A stretch of DNA of 64,000 nucleotides, taken from positions 1-64,000 of the forward strand of contig NZ_JAJFEQ010000010.1 in assembly GCF_020707265.1 (NCBI RefSeq), written 5' to 3'. A program made the translations under genes and the position numbers. The notes below the pieces were generated by a model, which ran no database searches, was not told the DNA's origin, and saw only the letters and a program-made list of their open reading frames with translations. Positions 23,696-31,844 of this stretch are shown here, in pieces (within the stretch, counting starts at the first letter, position 1; every line of letters starts with the position of its first letter). The DNA comes from Massilia sp. IC2-477. GTDB lineage: Bacteria; Pseudomonadota; Gammaproteobacteria; Burkholderiales; Burkholderiaceae_D.

Positions 23696-26516
23696 ACGCG
23701 GCCTTCGCCTCGTCCTTCCTCCGCTGCAGCACGAAGATCGGCTGCGCCCATTGCACATCCTTTTTCTTCTTGCTGGTGATGAGCGTCAGCTCCGACGGGT
23801 CGTACACGTCCGTGTTGTGCGTCAGCGGCGTCGTCATCAGGTACTGGGCGTCGGTGTTCTTCAGGAACTCGCCGACCAGCTGGATGTTGCGGATGTCCAG
23901 GTGGGCAAACGGTTCGTCGATGAACACGAAGCCGCCCGAGCCTTCTTCGGACTTCAGCAGACCGATGAGCAGCACCAGCGACTTCATCACCTGCTGGCCG
24001 CCCGAAGCTTCACCGTCGTTCATGCCGATCTGGTCCTTGCCGTCGAACTTGAAGCGCACGTGCAGGCCGGCCTGGGCCAGCTGGACGTCGTCGTTCTCCA
24101 GGCGCACCGGGTCGGCCTGCACGTCAATGCCGGCCAGCTCGCCCAGCTCCTTGATGTTCTTCGAGTAGGTCTTGATGGTGTAGCGCAGGCGCTCGATGTA
24201 GGCCCCGCGCGCGTTGGCCGTGGCCTCGATCGCGCGGTTGTTCTGGTAGCGGCGCTCTTCGGTTTCGTTCTGGCGGCCGGACAGCTGGTCGCTCAGGCGT
24301 GCGTACTGGTCGATCACGGTGCTGTCCTGTTCCCAGTCGTCGCGCGCCAGTGCGTGCTCGAGCGTCGACAGGCGCAGGTTGACCTGGTGCGCGTTCTGGT
24401 GCTTGGACACGATGGCGCCGCGCCAGCCCGCATTCTTCCAGTTCGTCGGCACGTGGCGCCAGCCCTTGCGCAAGGCCAGCAGGGCCTGCGCGTGCTCGCT
24501 GCGCTGCTCGATGGTGCGGCGGTTGTTCAGGCGCATGCCCGCTTCCGCTTCCGACAGCGCCATGCGCGCATTCTGCCACACGGTATCAGCGCGAGTGCGC
24601 GCCACCGTGGCGTTCTTGGTCAGCATCGACAGCTCGCCGAGGCGCGCCCCCACTTCCAGGCGCTCGGCGCGCAGCGGCTGCAGCGCGCGTGCGGCTTCCT
24701 CGAACTCGGCCTGGCGCGCAGCCAGTTCCTTGGCGGCGTCGACGCCGGCGATGCGGCCCTTGAGCGCGCCCACTTCAGCCGCGAGCTTGCTGATCGCGAG
24801 CGTCAGCGCGTCTTCCTGCGCTTCCAAGCCAGGGAGCGACTTCTGGATCGCTTCCAGGCGCTGGGTCTTGCCGGCCGAGCCGAAGCGGTAGCGCGAGGGC
24901 TCGACGAAGAGCGAGCGGCCGCCGCGGCGTTCGCGGTGGTAGGCGTCCGGCGTGATCCATTCGTCGGAATCCGCCTTGAAGCCGGCGTCCACCGATTCCA
25001 CGCGCTCGATGCGCTCGAGCTGGTCGATCAGCCAGCCCGGCGCCTTGCTCGAAAAACGAACCACTGACAGCAGGCTGCTGTCCTTGACCACCGGCGCCTC
25101 GACGCAGTCGGGCACGATGAAGTGGCGGTAGCGCTCTTTCTCGGCCAGGCGGTAGGCCGCCGGGGCATCCTTGGCTTTCTCCAGCAGCACGACCGAGGCG
25201 TAGCCGCCGAGGACACCCTCGACCGCGCCCTGCCATTTCGGGTCCGTCACTTCGACGATGTCCGACAGCATGGCGTGGGCGATGCCCTCGTCGCGCAGGG
25301 CGCGGCGCATCTGGCGCTGCGCTTCCGGCTCCGGCATCGCGCTCTTGCCCTGCAGCGCCGAGATGGTGGCCAGCTCGCCCGCGATCTTCGCGGCGATGTT
25401 GTCGCGCGCGGCCTTCTGCTTGGCCAGTTCCGCTTCTTTTTCGTTGAGCTGGTTGGCCACCTCGGCCAGGTCGGCGCCGGCGTCTGCCGACAGCTTCTGC
25501 AGGCGTTCCTTCTGCTCGGCCAGGCTCTCCAGCGGCTTCAGTTTCTGGTTGATCGCTGTCAGGCGGCTGGCCAGCTCGGTCGCTTCCTGCTCCAGCTGGG
25601 TTTCCTGCTTCTGCGCTTCGGTCAGGGCGCGCTGCTGGGCGGCCAGCTGCTGGCGCTTCTCGGCCAGGATCGAATCGGCCTGCAACAGCGGCTTGCGCGC
25701 TTCCTTGAGGTTGCGGCTAGTGAATGCGGCCTTTTCGCGCGCCTCGTGGTACTCGAGCGCCGGCAGCACGTCTTCCTGCAGCTCGCGCTTTTCCTTGTGC
25801 AGGTCTTCCCACTGGTGGTAGTTGGCCACGCGCAGGCGCAGGCCTTCCAGGTTGATGCGCGAGGTTTCCAGTTCCGCCTCGAAGCGCTTCAGTTCCGTCT
25901 CGGTGTCGCGCTGGTGGCGCTTGGCTTCGTCGTAGGCGTCCAGCACTTCCTTGTCGCCGAAGACCTGGAACACCAGGTCGAGCAGCTGGCGCGGCGCGTA
26001 CTCGCACAGCTTGTCGGTCTCGCCCTGCTCCAGCGCCAGCACCTTCGACATCGCCGGCGACAGGCCGGCCGAGGCCAGGCGCTTCTTGTAGTTCTCGACG
26101 CCGAGCCAGTCGGTGGCTTCGGTGACTTCCTCGATCTCGACGTTCCCCGGTCGCATCAGGTACTGGCGCTTCCAGTCGCCGCCGTTCTTCTGCACCTGGC
26201 AGAACAGGGTCACTTCGTCGTCGGCGAAGAAGCCCGAATGGCGGAACGGCCGGTTCGACAGCTGCTTGCCGACCGGTTTGTTGTCGACCACGGCGCGCAG
26301 CCAGGCGCTCTGCTGGCCCGAGTGGCGCGCATAGTGCTTGTAGGTGCGGCCCATCGAGCAGTCCAGGCCGAACAGGGTGCGCAGCGCGTCGAGCAGCGTG
26401 GTCTTGCCGGAGCCGTTCTGGCCGGCGATCGTGATGATCTTGGCGTCCAGCGGGATGTTCTTGATCCGCTGCCAGTAATCCCAGTGGACCAGTTCGAGTG
26501 ATTTGATGTGGAACAT
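23694..26516 (-). CDS. SMC-family ATPase of an MksB/JetC-like condensin complex
   Basis: A 940-residue SMC-type ATPase. The N-terminal head has the Walker A motif GQNGSGKTT (32-40). Long coiled coils (about 210-380 and 570-790) flank a central globular hinge-like region (about 390-560). The C-terminal head has the signature EASGGQQ (Ser838) in place of the usual LSGGE, then Walker B FVFIDEP (Asp867) and FAHLD. Its length fits MksB more than the larger MukB. It is the last gene of a kleisin - MukE-like - SMC operon, so it should entrap and extrude DNA with those partners. A JetD/MksG nuclease, needed for Wadjet plasmid cleavage, is not adjacent. Confidence 0.75.
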   Translation of the reverse strand: MFHIKSLELVHWDYWQRIKNIPLDAKIITIAGQNGSGKTTLLDALRTLFGLDCSMGRTYKHYARHSGQQSAWLRAVVDNKPVGKQLSNRPFRHSGFFADDEVTLFCQVQKNGGDWKRQYLMRPGNVEIEEVTEATDWLGVENYKKRLASAGLSPAMSKVLALEQGETDKLCEYAPRQLLDLVFQVFGDKEVLDAYDEAKRHQRDTETELKRFEAELETSRINLEGLRLRVANYHQWEDLHKEKRELQEDVLPALEYHEAREKAAFTSRNLKEARKPLLQADSILAEKRQQLAAQQRALTEAQKQETQLEQEATELASRLTAINQKLKPLESLAEQKERLQKLSADAGADLAEVANQLNEKEAELAKQKAARDNIAAKIAGELATISALQGKSAMPEPEAQRQMRRALRDEGIAHAMLSDIVEVTDPKWQGAVEGVLGGYASVVLLEKAKDAPAAYRLAEKERYRHFIVPDCVEAPVVKDSSLLSVVRFSSKAPGWLIDQLERIERVESVDAGFKADSDEWITPDAYHRERRGGRSLFVEPSRYRFGSAGKTQRLEAIQKSLPGLEAQEDALTLAISKLAAEVGALKGRIAGVDAAKELAARQAEFEEAARALQPLRAERLEVGARLGELSMLTKNATVARTRADTVWQNARMALSEAEAGMRLNNRRTIEQRSEHAQALLALRKGWRHVPTNWKNAGWRGAIVSKHQNAHQVNLRLSTLEHALARDDWEQDSTVIDQYARLSDQLSGRQNETEERRYQNNRAIEATANARGAYIERLRYTIKTYSKNIKELGELAGIDVQADPVRLENDDVQLAQAGLHVRFKFDGKDQIGMNDGEASGGQQVMKSLVLLIGLLKSEEGSGGFVFIDEPFAHLDIRNIQLVGEFLKNTDAQYLMTTPLTHNTDVYDPSELTLITSKKKKDVQWAQPIFVLQRRKDEAKAA

Positions 26517-26525
26517 GGGCTTGCC

Positions 26526-27260
26526 TTAATTCGGGGTTTCTTCGTCGGGCGCGTCTGCAGCTGCTTCGGCTACTTCAGCGACCGCGTCATTCGCCGCGTC
26601 GCTATCGGTAACAGTGCGGCGCGGTGCAGCCGCCAGCGGCGCGCGCTTGAACACCTCGGCCAGCGCGCCGTTGATGATGCGTTCCTTCAGCAGGTCGGTG
26701 TCCATCATCAGGTCCAGCAGCGGGCCTTCCAGGATCACGTCGCCGCGGCGCTCGATGAAGCCGAGCTTCGACAGCACGCCCAGGTTCATGTCCATGCGGG
26801 TCTTCTTGCCCAGCTTGTCGCCGAAGTCGGACAGCAGCGCGGTGTACGAGATGCCGATCGAGGTGTCCTCGGCGCGCGGGATCGGCGCATCCTTGTCGAA
26901 CATGTCGGTCTGGTCGTCGTCCACCGTGACGTGGGTCTCCTGGCGCTCGCGCTTGGGCAGGATGATCTGCGCCCACAGCACCACCAGCAGGGCCACGCCG
27001 TCGCGGGTCAGGCCGAAGTTATTATTCTGCCAGATGTCCTTGGCGCCGAAGATCTTCGGCTCGACATTGCGGTGCAGGGCGATCGTCACGTGGTCGGCGT
27101 ACACATTGTCGAGCAGCTTCAGGCCGGATTCCAGCAGGCGCTTGTCGACTTCGATGCGGAAGGCTTCGTCCGACAGCGCGCGCTTGACCATCTTGTCGTC
27201 GCGGCGCAGGGTCTGGTGCGTCAGCAGGCGCGCGATCAGGATTTGTGCGTCGTCATTCAT
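26526..27260 (-). CDS. MukE/MksE/JetB-like SMC accessory protein
   Basis: A 244-residue acidic protein. The position between the kleisin-like and SMC genes, the size and the helical/winged-helix pattern (MNDDAQILIARLLTHQTLRR ... DEAFRIEVDKRLLESGLKLL, then GVLSKLGFIERRGDVILEGP) match the MukE/MksE subunit, which binds kleisin and DNA. The C-terminus is an acidic Ala/Asp/Glu-rich tail (about 210-244). It overlaps the upstream gene by 8 bases and is 9 bases from the SMC gene, so the three are co-transcribed. The assignment rests on context and fold pattern more than on a diagnostic motif. Confidence 0.65.
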   Translation of the reverse strand: MNDDAQILIARLLTHQTLRRDDKMVKRALSDEAFRIEVDKRLLESGLKLLDNVYADHVTIALHRNVEPKIFGAKDIWQNNNFGLTRDGVALLVVLWAQIILPKRERQETHVTVDDDQTDMFDKDAPIPRAEDTSIGISYTALLSDFGDKLGKKTRMDMNLGVLSKLGFIERRGDVILEGPLLDLMMDTDLLKERIINGALAEVFKRAPLAAAPRRTVTDSDAANDAVAEVAEAAADAPDEETPN

Positions 27261-28623
27261 CGGAAGGGCTTTCAGTATTCAGTGAGAGAGTGGCGATCGA
27301 CATCGCCGCCACTTCGGGGTCGTCGAGCTGGATCATGGTGTCCGTCGGCTCGAACTTCACCGGCAGGCGCGCCAGCTCGGCGGTCGCGCCCTGCAGGCTG
27401 GCCTCGGCCGCGTCGCCCAGCAGCGGCAGCAGCGAGGCGCGATAGGACGCGACGGCGAAGCTGGCCGGCAGCAGCGACTCGTGCAGCGCCACCTTCTTCG
27501 GGCCGCTCTCCGAGAATTCCGGGAAGTTGCCGAGGTTGGCGAAGTCGGCCAGCTTGGTGATCCAGTCGTTCAGCTCGACCATCATGGCCGGATTGTCGTT
27601 CACCGTCAGCGGCGCATCCTGGCCGCTCGGCAGGCCTTTCGGGCCAGTCGAGGTCACGCGCTCGAGCAGCAGTTCGGTCTCGGCCACGTCGATCATCTCG
27701 GCCGGGGTGGCGAACAGCGGCACCACCGGGCGGTCGATCGCGTCCGCGGCCAGGCTGGCCAGGTCTTCATGGGCCAGCAGCCAGCGCTTGACGTCGGTGG
27801 TCGACAGGCCGGACTGGCCCAGGTGCACGCGCTGGCGCTCGATCTGGTTCAGCGCGCGCGAGAACATGCCCTGCATGTTCAGCAGCGCGCTCTGGGCGCG
27901 GCCGATCGCCTGCGCCGCCCTGTGCGTGGCCGAATCGGCGTTCGGATCCTGCAGGATGGCGCGCAGGATCACGGAGCCCTTCTCGACCCAGTCGCAGGCC
28001 ATGTGCCACTTGGCCTGCGAGGTGCGCAGGCGGAATTCGGAACCCGAGGCGATCGCATCGCGGAACTCCTCGGTCAGCTCGACCAGGCGGCCCAGCAGGT
28101 GGCGCAGCTGCTCCACCGTGACGCCGCCCACGGCCTGGGCGCCGGCCACCTGCGACAGCAGGAAGCCCATCTCGGCATCGTTTTCTTCTTCCGGCTTGGC
28201 CAGGGCGATCAGGGTGTCGAGGGCGGACAGCACGTTGCGCGCCAGCGGCGTGATGCGGTAGACGGCGCCCGGGCCGTCCCAGGCCAGCAGGCCATGGCCG
28301 CGCAGGCGGTTCAGCACCGTTTCCAGGCTTTCCGCCGTCAGGTAGGCCAGCTTGTTATTGATATCGGCGCGCGAGAAGCTTGACGTGCCAGTGTCGCTGG
28401 CCAGCTCGCGCAGCACCAGCAGGCGCACCAGCACGCCGTCCTGGCTCCCGTGGAACAGGGCCGTAAAGGCCGACAGCATGGGCTGGGCGCGCTTGAGGTG
28501 GTAAACCTGCTCGATCTCGTCAGGCGACACGCCATTCTGGAAGTGCGCCTGCAGCGGATCGTCTTCCAGGGGAATCGAAAGGGAGTCGTCGGCGAGCGCC
28601 GCGCCGGCAAGGTGGTCGATCAT
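27253..28623 (-). CDS. MukF/MksF/JetA-like kleisin subunit
   Basis: A 456-residue first gene of the SMC operon. The N-terminal part holds a winged-helix-like segment (FSRADINNKLAYLTAESLET ... GLLAWDGPGAVYRITPLARN, about 80-145). A helical middle follows, and the C-terminal part (about 340-456) is likely the cap-binding winged helix. This is the layout of MksF/JetA kleisins, which bridge SMC heads. The ATG at 28623 is chosen over an in-frame codon at 28698 because it follows a plausible ribosome site and drops a 25-residue Pro/Ser leader. The gene overlaps the MukE-like start by 8 bases. Confidence 0.65.
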   Translation of the reverse strand: MIDHLAGAALADDSLSIPLEDDPLQAHFQNGVSPDEIEQVYHLKRAQPMLSAFTALFHGSQDGVLVRLLVLRELASDTGTSSFSRADINNKLAYLTAESLETVLNRLRGHGLLAWDGPGAVYRITPLARNVLSALDTLIALAKPEEENDAEMGFLLSQVAGAQAVGGVTVEQLRHLLGRLVELTEEFRDAIASGSEFRLRTSQAKWHMACDWVEKGSVILRAILQDPNADSATHRAAQAIGRAQSALLNMQGMFSRALNQIERQRVHLGQSGLSTTDVKRWLLAHEDLASLAADAIDRPVVPLFATPAEMIDVAETELLLERVTSTGPKGLPSGQDAPLTVNDNPAMMVELNDWITKLADFANLGNFPEFSESGPKKVALHESLLPASFAVASYRASLLPLLGDAAEASLQGATAELARLPVKFEPTDTMIQLDDPEVAAMSIATLSLNTESPSDE

Positions 28624-28641
28624 ATAAGTACCGTTCTCTGG

Positions 28642-28683
28642 CGCGGACAGGCTCAACCGGTCCGCGGGGGCGCCAGTATAACA
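28642..28683 (-). promoter_or_regulatory. Extended -10 promoter and 5'UTR hairpin of the SMC operon
   Basis: On the minus strand an extended -10 element TGTTATACT lies at 28683-28675, about 50 bases before the kleisin ATG. No -35 is evident, as often in extended -10 promoters. Just downstream, a 7-bp perfect hairpin (CGCGGAC 28642-28648 with GTCCGCG 28660-28666) would sit in the first part of the leader RNA. Confidence 0.45.
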
Positions 28684-28742
28684 GTTTAGGATCGGCAATT
28701 AGCAGATCGAAAGACCCGCTCATTGCAGGAAAGACACACCAA

Positions 28743-28770
28743 AACATTGTCTTGATAACAAGACAATGTT
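28743..28770. terminator. 12-bp perfect palindrome, terminator of the DUF3108 genes or operator
   Basis: AACATTGTCTTG (28743-28754) and CAAGACAATGTT (28759-28770) form a perfect 12-bp inverted repeat around a 4-base loop. It lies 20 bases after the DUF3108 stop on the minus strand and is followed there by TTTT, which fits a rho-independent terminator. The stem is unusually AT-rich for this genome, so a dimeric regulator site upstream of the SMC operon is the alternative. Confidence 0.55.
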
Positions 28771-28789
28771 ACTGAAACAAGGCGAAAGA

Positions 28790-29539
28790 TTAGCGCTTTG
28801 TCACGGTATTCAGGGTCTGCTCGATCTGTTCCTTGTCGCCGTCCGTGTAGCGCAGCTTGACCGGATACCACTCGTGCTGGGGCGCCAGCCAGACTTCCAG
28901 GGTCTGGTCCTTCTTGTCCGACAGCGGCTGGCGCGCTACCAGCACGGCATCGACCTCGCCCAGGCCGGTGCGCACCTTCTCGCGCTTGACCACCTTGAAC
29001 ACCCAGGTTTCGGCATCGCGGCGGCCGGCCACAAAGAAGGGCCATTCGGATCCCGCCTTGAACCGGTCGCCGGCGCCGCGTGCCACGGTGGCCAGCTGCC
29101 AGGTGATCGAGACGCGGTCCTGCTCGCCGCCCTTGAGCGGATACACCTGCTTGCTCTCGCTGAAGCTCAGCGCCTTCGCATCGCGATCGAAGCTGGCCGT
29201 GGTCGGGTCCTTGCGCATACGCTTCTCGACGAATTCCGCTGGGGCCAGGCCGTAGGCGTCGACCGTGCCATGGCTGCGGTCGTCGGTGATGGTGCCCAGC
29301 ACCGGCACCTTCGAGACGGCGCTGACGCTGTACTTGCCGTCGCCGGCGCGCCAGCTGACGATCGCTTCGCCCTTCAGGCCGAAGCCGCGCTGGCGCGCCT
29401 GCAGTTCGTAGTTCAGGTCGGCCGAGGGCGGCAGCTCGATGGCGCGCTTGACGGCGGCGGGCGCTTCCTGCGCGGAGGCAGCACCCAGCGCCAGTGCGAG
29501 CAGCAGGCCGCCCGTGGTATGTCGTGTAAAGCCTTGCAT
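28790..29539 (-). CDS. DUF3108 domain-containing periplasmic protein
   Basis: A 249-residue protein with a signal peptide (MQGFTRHTTGGLLLALALGA, AxA site near 24). The rest is a DUF3108 domain: LNYELQARQRGFGLKGEAIV, YSVSAVSKVPVLGTITDDRS, the GLAPAEFVEKR stretch and the VWLAPQHEWYPVKLRYTDGD ending. The family is thought to be beta-rich and periplasmic, with unknown function. It follows a larger DUF3108 gene with a single base between stop and start, so the two are tandem paralogues in one operon. Confidence 0.8.
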   Translation of the reverse strand: MQGFTRHTTGGLLLALALGAASAQEAPAAVKRAIELPPSADLNYELQARQRGFGLKGEAIVSWRAGDGKYSVSAVSKVPVLGTITDDRSHGTVDAYGLAPAEFVEKRMRKDPTTASFDRDAKALSFSESKQVYPLKGGEQDRVSITWQLATVARGAGDRFKAGSEWPFFVAGRRDAETWVFKVVKREKVRTGLGEVDAVLVARQPLSDKKDQTLEVWLAPQHEWYPVKLRYTDGDKEQIEQTLNTVTKR

Positions 29540-29540
29540 G

Positions 29541-30635
29541 TCAAATTCCTGGTTGGGTCATGGCGATCTTGTTTACCGTTTGCGTGGTCACGGCGCCATT
29601 GGCTTCGCTGCTGCGGATCTGCACCGGCAGCCAGCCGTGCGCCGGCGAGAGCCAGATGTCGAGGCGCGTCTTGTACGAGCCCTGCTTCGGCGGACGCGCC
29701 ACCCGCACGGTTTTCAAACGCCCGATGGGGGTGTCGATCTCTTCCGGCCCCACCACGTTGAAGGTGTAAACGCTGCCCCAGCGGTCTTCGCCGACGAACA
29801 TGTCGATATCGCCGGAGAGCTGCGACTGGTCACCGCGGGCGATGGCCGCCAGCTGCAGCGGCACGGTGGCCTTGTCCTGGGCGCCGGGCAGCAGCGCGTA
29901 ATTGTTCTGCGAGGCCGAGAACGTCACCTTGTTGCCGGGCCAGTCGAAGTGGGTCGCCGTCATCGCGCGGCCGCGGCGCTTTTCCGTCATCTTCACCGGC
30001 GCCAGGCCGGTGTTGCCGACGTGGCCTTCGCTGGTGAGCACGAGCAGGTTCACGCGCGCGAACACGATCTTGATGCCCATCTCGATGCGCATCTGGTAGT
30101 CCCCCTGGCCTGGCTTCCACGACAGCAGGGCCTGGCCGGTCCATTTGGTGCCGTCGGCGTCGGTACGCGCCAGGTCGTAGGTCAGGTCGGCGGGCGGCGG
30201 CACGTCCACCTTGTAGCGGCGGATCGTATGCACGACCGGCGCCTCGCCGGGCGCGGGCGGCGCTTCGGCGGCGGCCAGCTGCGGCACTGCGGGCGCCGGC
30301 TCGACCGGCGGCCGGGTGGCCGCTGCGGGCGGCCCGGGCGGCACGGGCACGCCCACTGCATCCTCGGCAATGGCGATGGTCGGCAGCGGGACGAAGTCCG
30401 GCAGCGGCGGCTGCACCATCTGCGGCTTGGGCGGCGGCACTGGCTCGGGGGCGGGAGCGGCGGACGGCAGCGGCGGCAGCAGCGCCGTACTGACAGCCGA
30501 GCCGCCATCGCGCGCCGGCAGCGAGACGCCCAGCGTGCCCGAGGTAATCCAGCTCAGCGCCAGCCAGTGCAGCAGCACGACCAGCGTGCCCAGCACCAGC
30601 GCGCGGCGCCGCTGGGGGGAGAAAGCGGAACTCAT
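29541..30635 (-). CDS. Membrane-anchored DUF3108 protein with TonB-like proline-rich linker
   Basis: A 364-residue protein. A single N-terminal membrane anchor (about 12-32) is followed by a proline-rich, TonB-like periplasmic linker (about 45-140), then a DUF3108 domain (about 155-360) with LTYDLARTDADGTKWTGQAL, the VGNTGLAPVKMTEKRRG motif and the LSPAHGWLPVQIRSSEANGA ending that parallels the downstream paralogue. The anchor plus stiff linker suggests that the domain reaches across the periplasm. Function unknown. Confidence 0.8.
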   Translation of the reverse strand: MSSAFSPQRRRALVLGTLVVLLHWLALSWITSGTLGVSLPARDGGSAVSTALLPPLPSAAPAPEPVPPPKPQMVQPPLPDFVPLPTIAIAEDAVGVPVPPGPPAAATRPPVEPAPAVPQLAAAEAPPAPGEAPVVHTIRRYKVDVPPPADLTYDLARTDADGTKWTGQALLSWKPGQGDYQMRIEMGIKIVFARVNLLVLTSEGHVGNTGLAPVKMTEKRRGRAMTATHFDWPGNKVTFSASQNNYALLPGAQDKATVPLQLAAIARGDQSQLSGDIDMFVGEDRWGSVYTFNVVGPEEIDTPIGRLKTVRVARPPKQGSYKTRLDIWLSPAHGWLPVQIRSSEANGAVTTQTVNKIAMTQPGI

Positions 30636-30682
30636 GCCGCTAGTGTAGCCGGAGCGGGAAAGCGCCGCTTGCCGGGACGGCT

Positions 30683-30710
30683 TTGTCCCCTGTTAGTTAT
30701 CTGCTAGTCT
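30683..30710 (+). promoter_or_regulatory. Possible phaM promoter
   Basis: TTGTCC (30683-30688) and TAGTCT (30705-30710) with a 16-base spacer, 26 bases before the phaM ATG. The boxes are imperfect. Confidence 0.3.
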
Positions 30711-30736
30711 TAAGTATTCACCAACGGAGATCGACA

Positions 30737-31432
30737 ATGCTCAAGCCTCCCATGCCGAACGCTGCCGGAATGACCGATACGCTGGAATTCGTCAAGAACC
30801 TGTGGGGTGGCATGAACATCCCCGGCGTCAATATGCCGGGCATGAGCGGCCCCAGCTTGTCCACGGACGAGCTCGACAAAAAGATCACCGACCTCAAGGC
30901 TGTGGAATCCTGGCTCAACCTGAACCTCGGCATGCTGCGCGGAACCATCCAGGCCCTGGAAGTGCAGCGCGGTACGCTTGCCACGCTGAAAGCCATGAGC
31001 GACAGCATGACCCAGGCAATGCAGCGCGCCGGCACCGACCCGGCAATGAGCGCGCCTTTCACGCAATTCTTCGCCCAGGCGGCCGCTACGCCCACGCCTC
31101 CCCCACCGCCGGCCCCGGCCGCGCCAGCTGATGCGGCGACCGAGCAGGCGGGTTCGGACCAGGCCGGCGCCAGCAGCGCCATGCCGGCCGCGGTCGCGTG
31201 GTGGAATTTGTTGCAGGAACAGTTCCGCCAAGCCGTCACCAGCGCCATGCCGGCACCAGGCGCCGCGCCGGAAGCATCGGATGGCGCCGGCGACGGCATG
31301 CACAAGGAAGCGCCTGCCGAGCCGAAGGTCGCCGGCGGCTCGCCGCTGGACGTGTCCGGCGGCGCGGCCCAGCCTGGGCCGGCGTCCAAGCGGGTCGGAC
31401 GCAATCCGCGCGTGAATCCGGACAAACGCTGA
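30737..31432 (+). CDS. phaM: PhaM family polyhydroxyalkanoate granule regulatory protein
   Basis: PhaM activates PHB synthase PhaC and tethers granules to the nucleoid, so it ensures their distribution at division. The 231-residue protein shows the family core, LSTDELDKKITDLKAVESWL followed by NLNLGMLRGTIQALEVQRGT (about 38-80). A Pro/Ala-rich middle follows, and the basic C-terminus (ASKRVGRNPRVNPDKR) would bind DNA. The ATG at 30737 follows a CGGAGA site and starts exactly at the family N-terminus. The GFA gene starts 5 bases after its stop. Confidence 0.88.
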   Translation: MLKPPMPNAAGMTDTLEFVKNLWGGMNIPGVNMPGMSGPSLSTDELDKKITDLKAVESWLNLNLGMLRGTIQALEVQRGTLATLKAMSDSMTQAMQRAGTDPAMSAPFTQFFAQAAATPTPPPPPAPAAPADAATEQAGSDQAGASSAMPAAVAWWNLLQEQFRQAVTSAMPAPGAAPEASDGAGDGMHKEAPAEPKVAGGSPLDVSGGAAQPGPASKRVGRNPRVNPDKR

Positions 31433-31437
31433 AGCAG

Positions 31438-31836
31438 ATGGCGGATTTCACCGGCGGCTGCCTGTGCGGCGATGTGCGTCTCGTCGCCACCGGCCGGCCC
31501 TACCGGGTCGGCCTGTGCCACTGCCTCGATTGCCGCAAGCACCACGGCGCGCTGTTCTACGCCGCCGCGATCTTTCCGCAGGATGCCGTGACGGTCAGCG
31601 GCGAAACCCGCTCGTACGCCAACCGCCACTTCTGCCCGCGCTGCGGTTCCTCGGTCTTTGCACAGAGCGAGGATGAAATCGAAATGCACCTGGGCGCCCT
31701 CGACGCGCCCGACCAGCTGGTGCCGAGCTACGAAAACTGGACCGTCCGGCGCGAGTCCTGGCTGCCGCCGTTTCCGCTTGAAAAGCATTATCGCTACAAC
31801 CGCGAACCGGCGGACGGCAACGACCGGAGCGGATGA
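31438..31836 (+). CDS. GFA family (glutathione-dependent formaldehyde-activating-like) zinc protein
   Basis: A 132-residue CENP-V/GFA-fold protein. The zinc ligands are all present: CLCGDV near residue 8, CHCLDCRKHHGALF near 28 and CPRCGSS near 65. Most members of this family are uncharacterised; the name comes from Gfa of Paracoccus. The ATG is 5 bases after the phaM stop, so the two are probably co-transcribed, although no functional link is known. Confidence 0.85.
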   Translation: MADFTGGCLCGDVRLVATGRPYRVGLCHCLDCRKHHGALFYAAAIFPQDAVTVSGETRSYANRHFCPRCGSSVFAQSEDEIEMHLGALDAPDQLVPSYENWTVRRESWLPPFPLEKHYRYNREPADGNDRSG

Positions 31837-31844
31837 ACAGGCGC

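Noticed and set aside
23694..28623. Complete Wadjet (JetABCD) system
   Set aside because: JetA-, JetB- and JetC-like genes are present but no JetD topoisomerase-like nuclease is adjacent, so a full Wadjet system is not supported.
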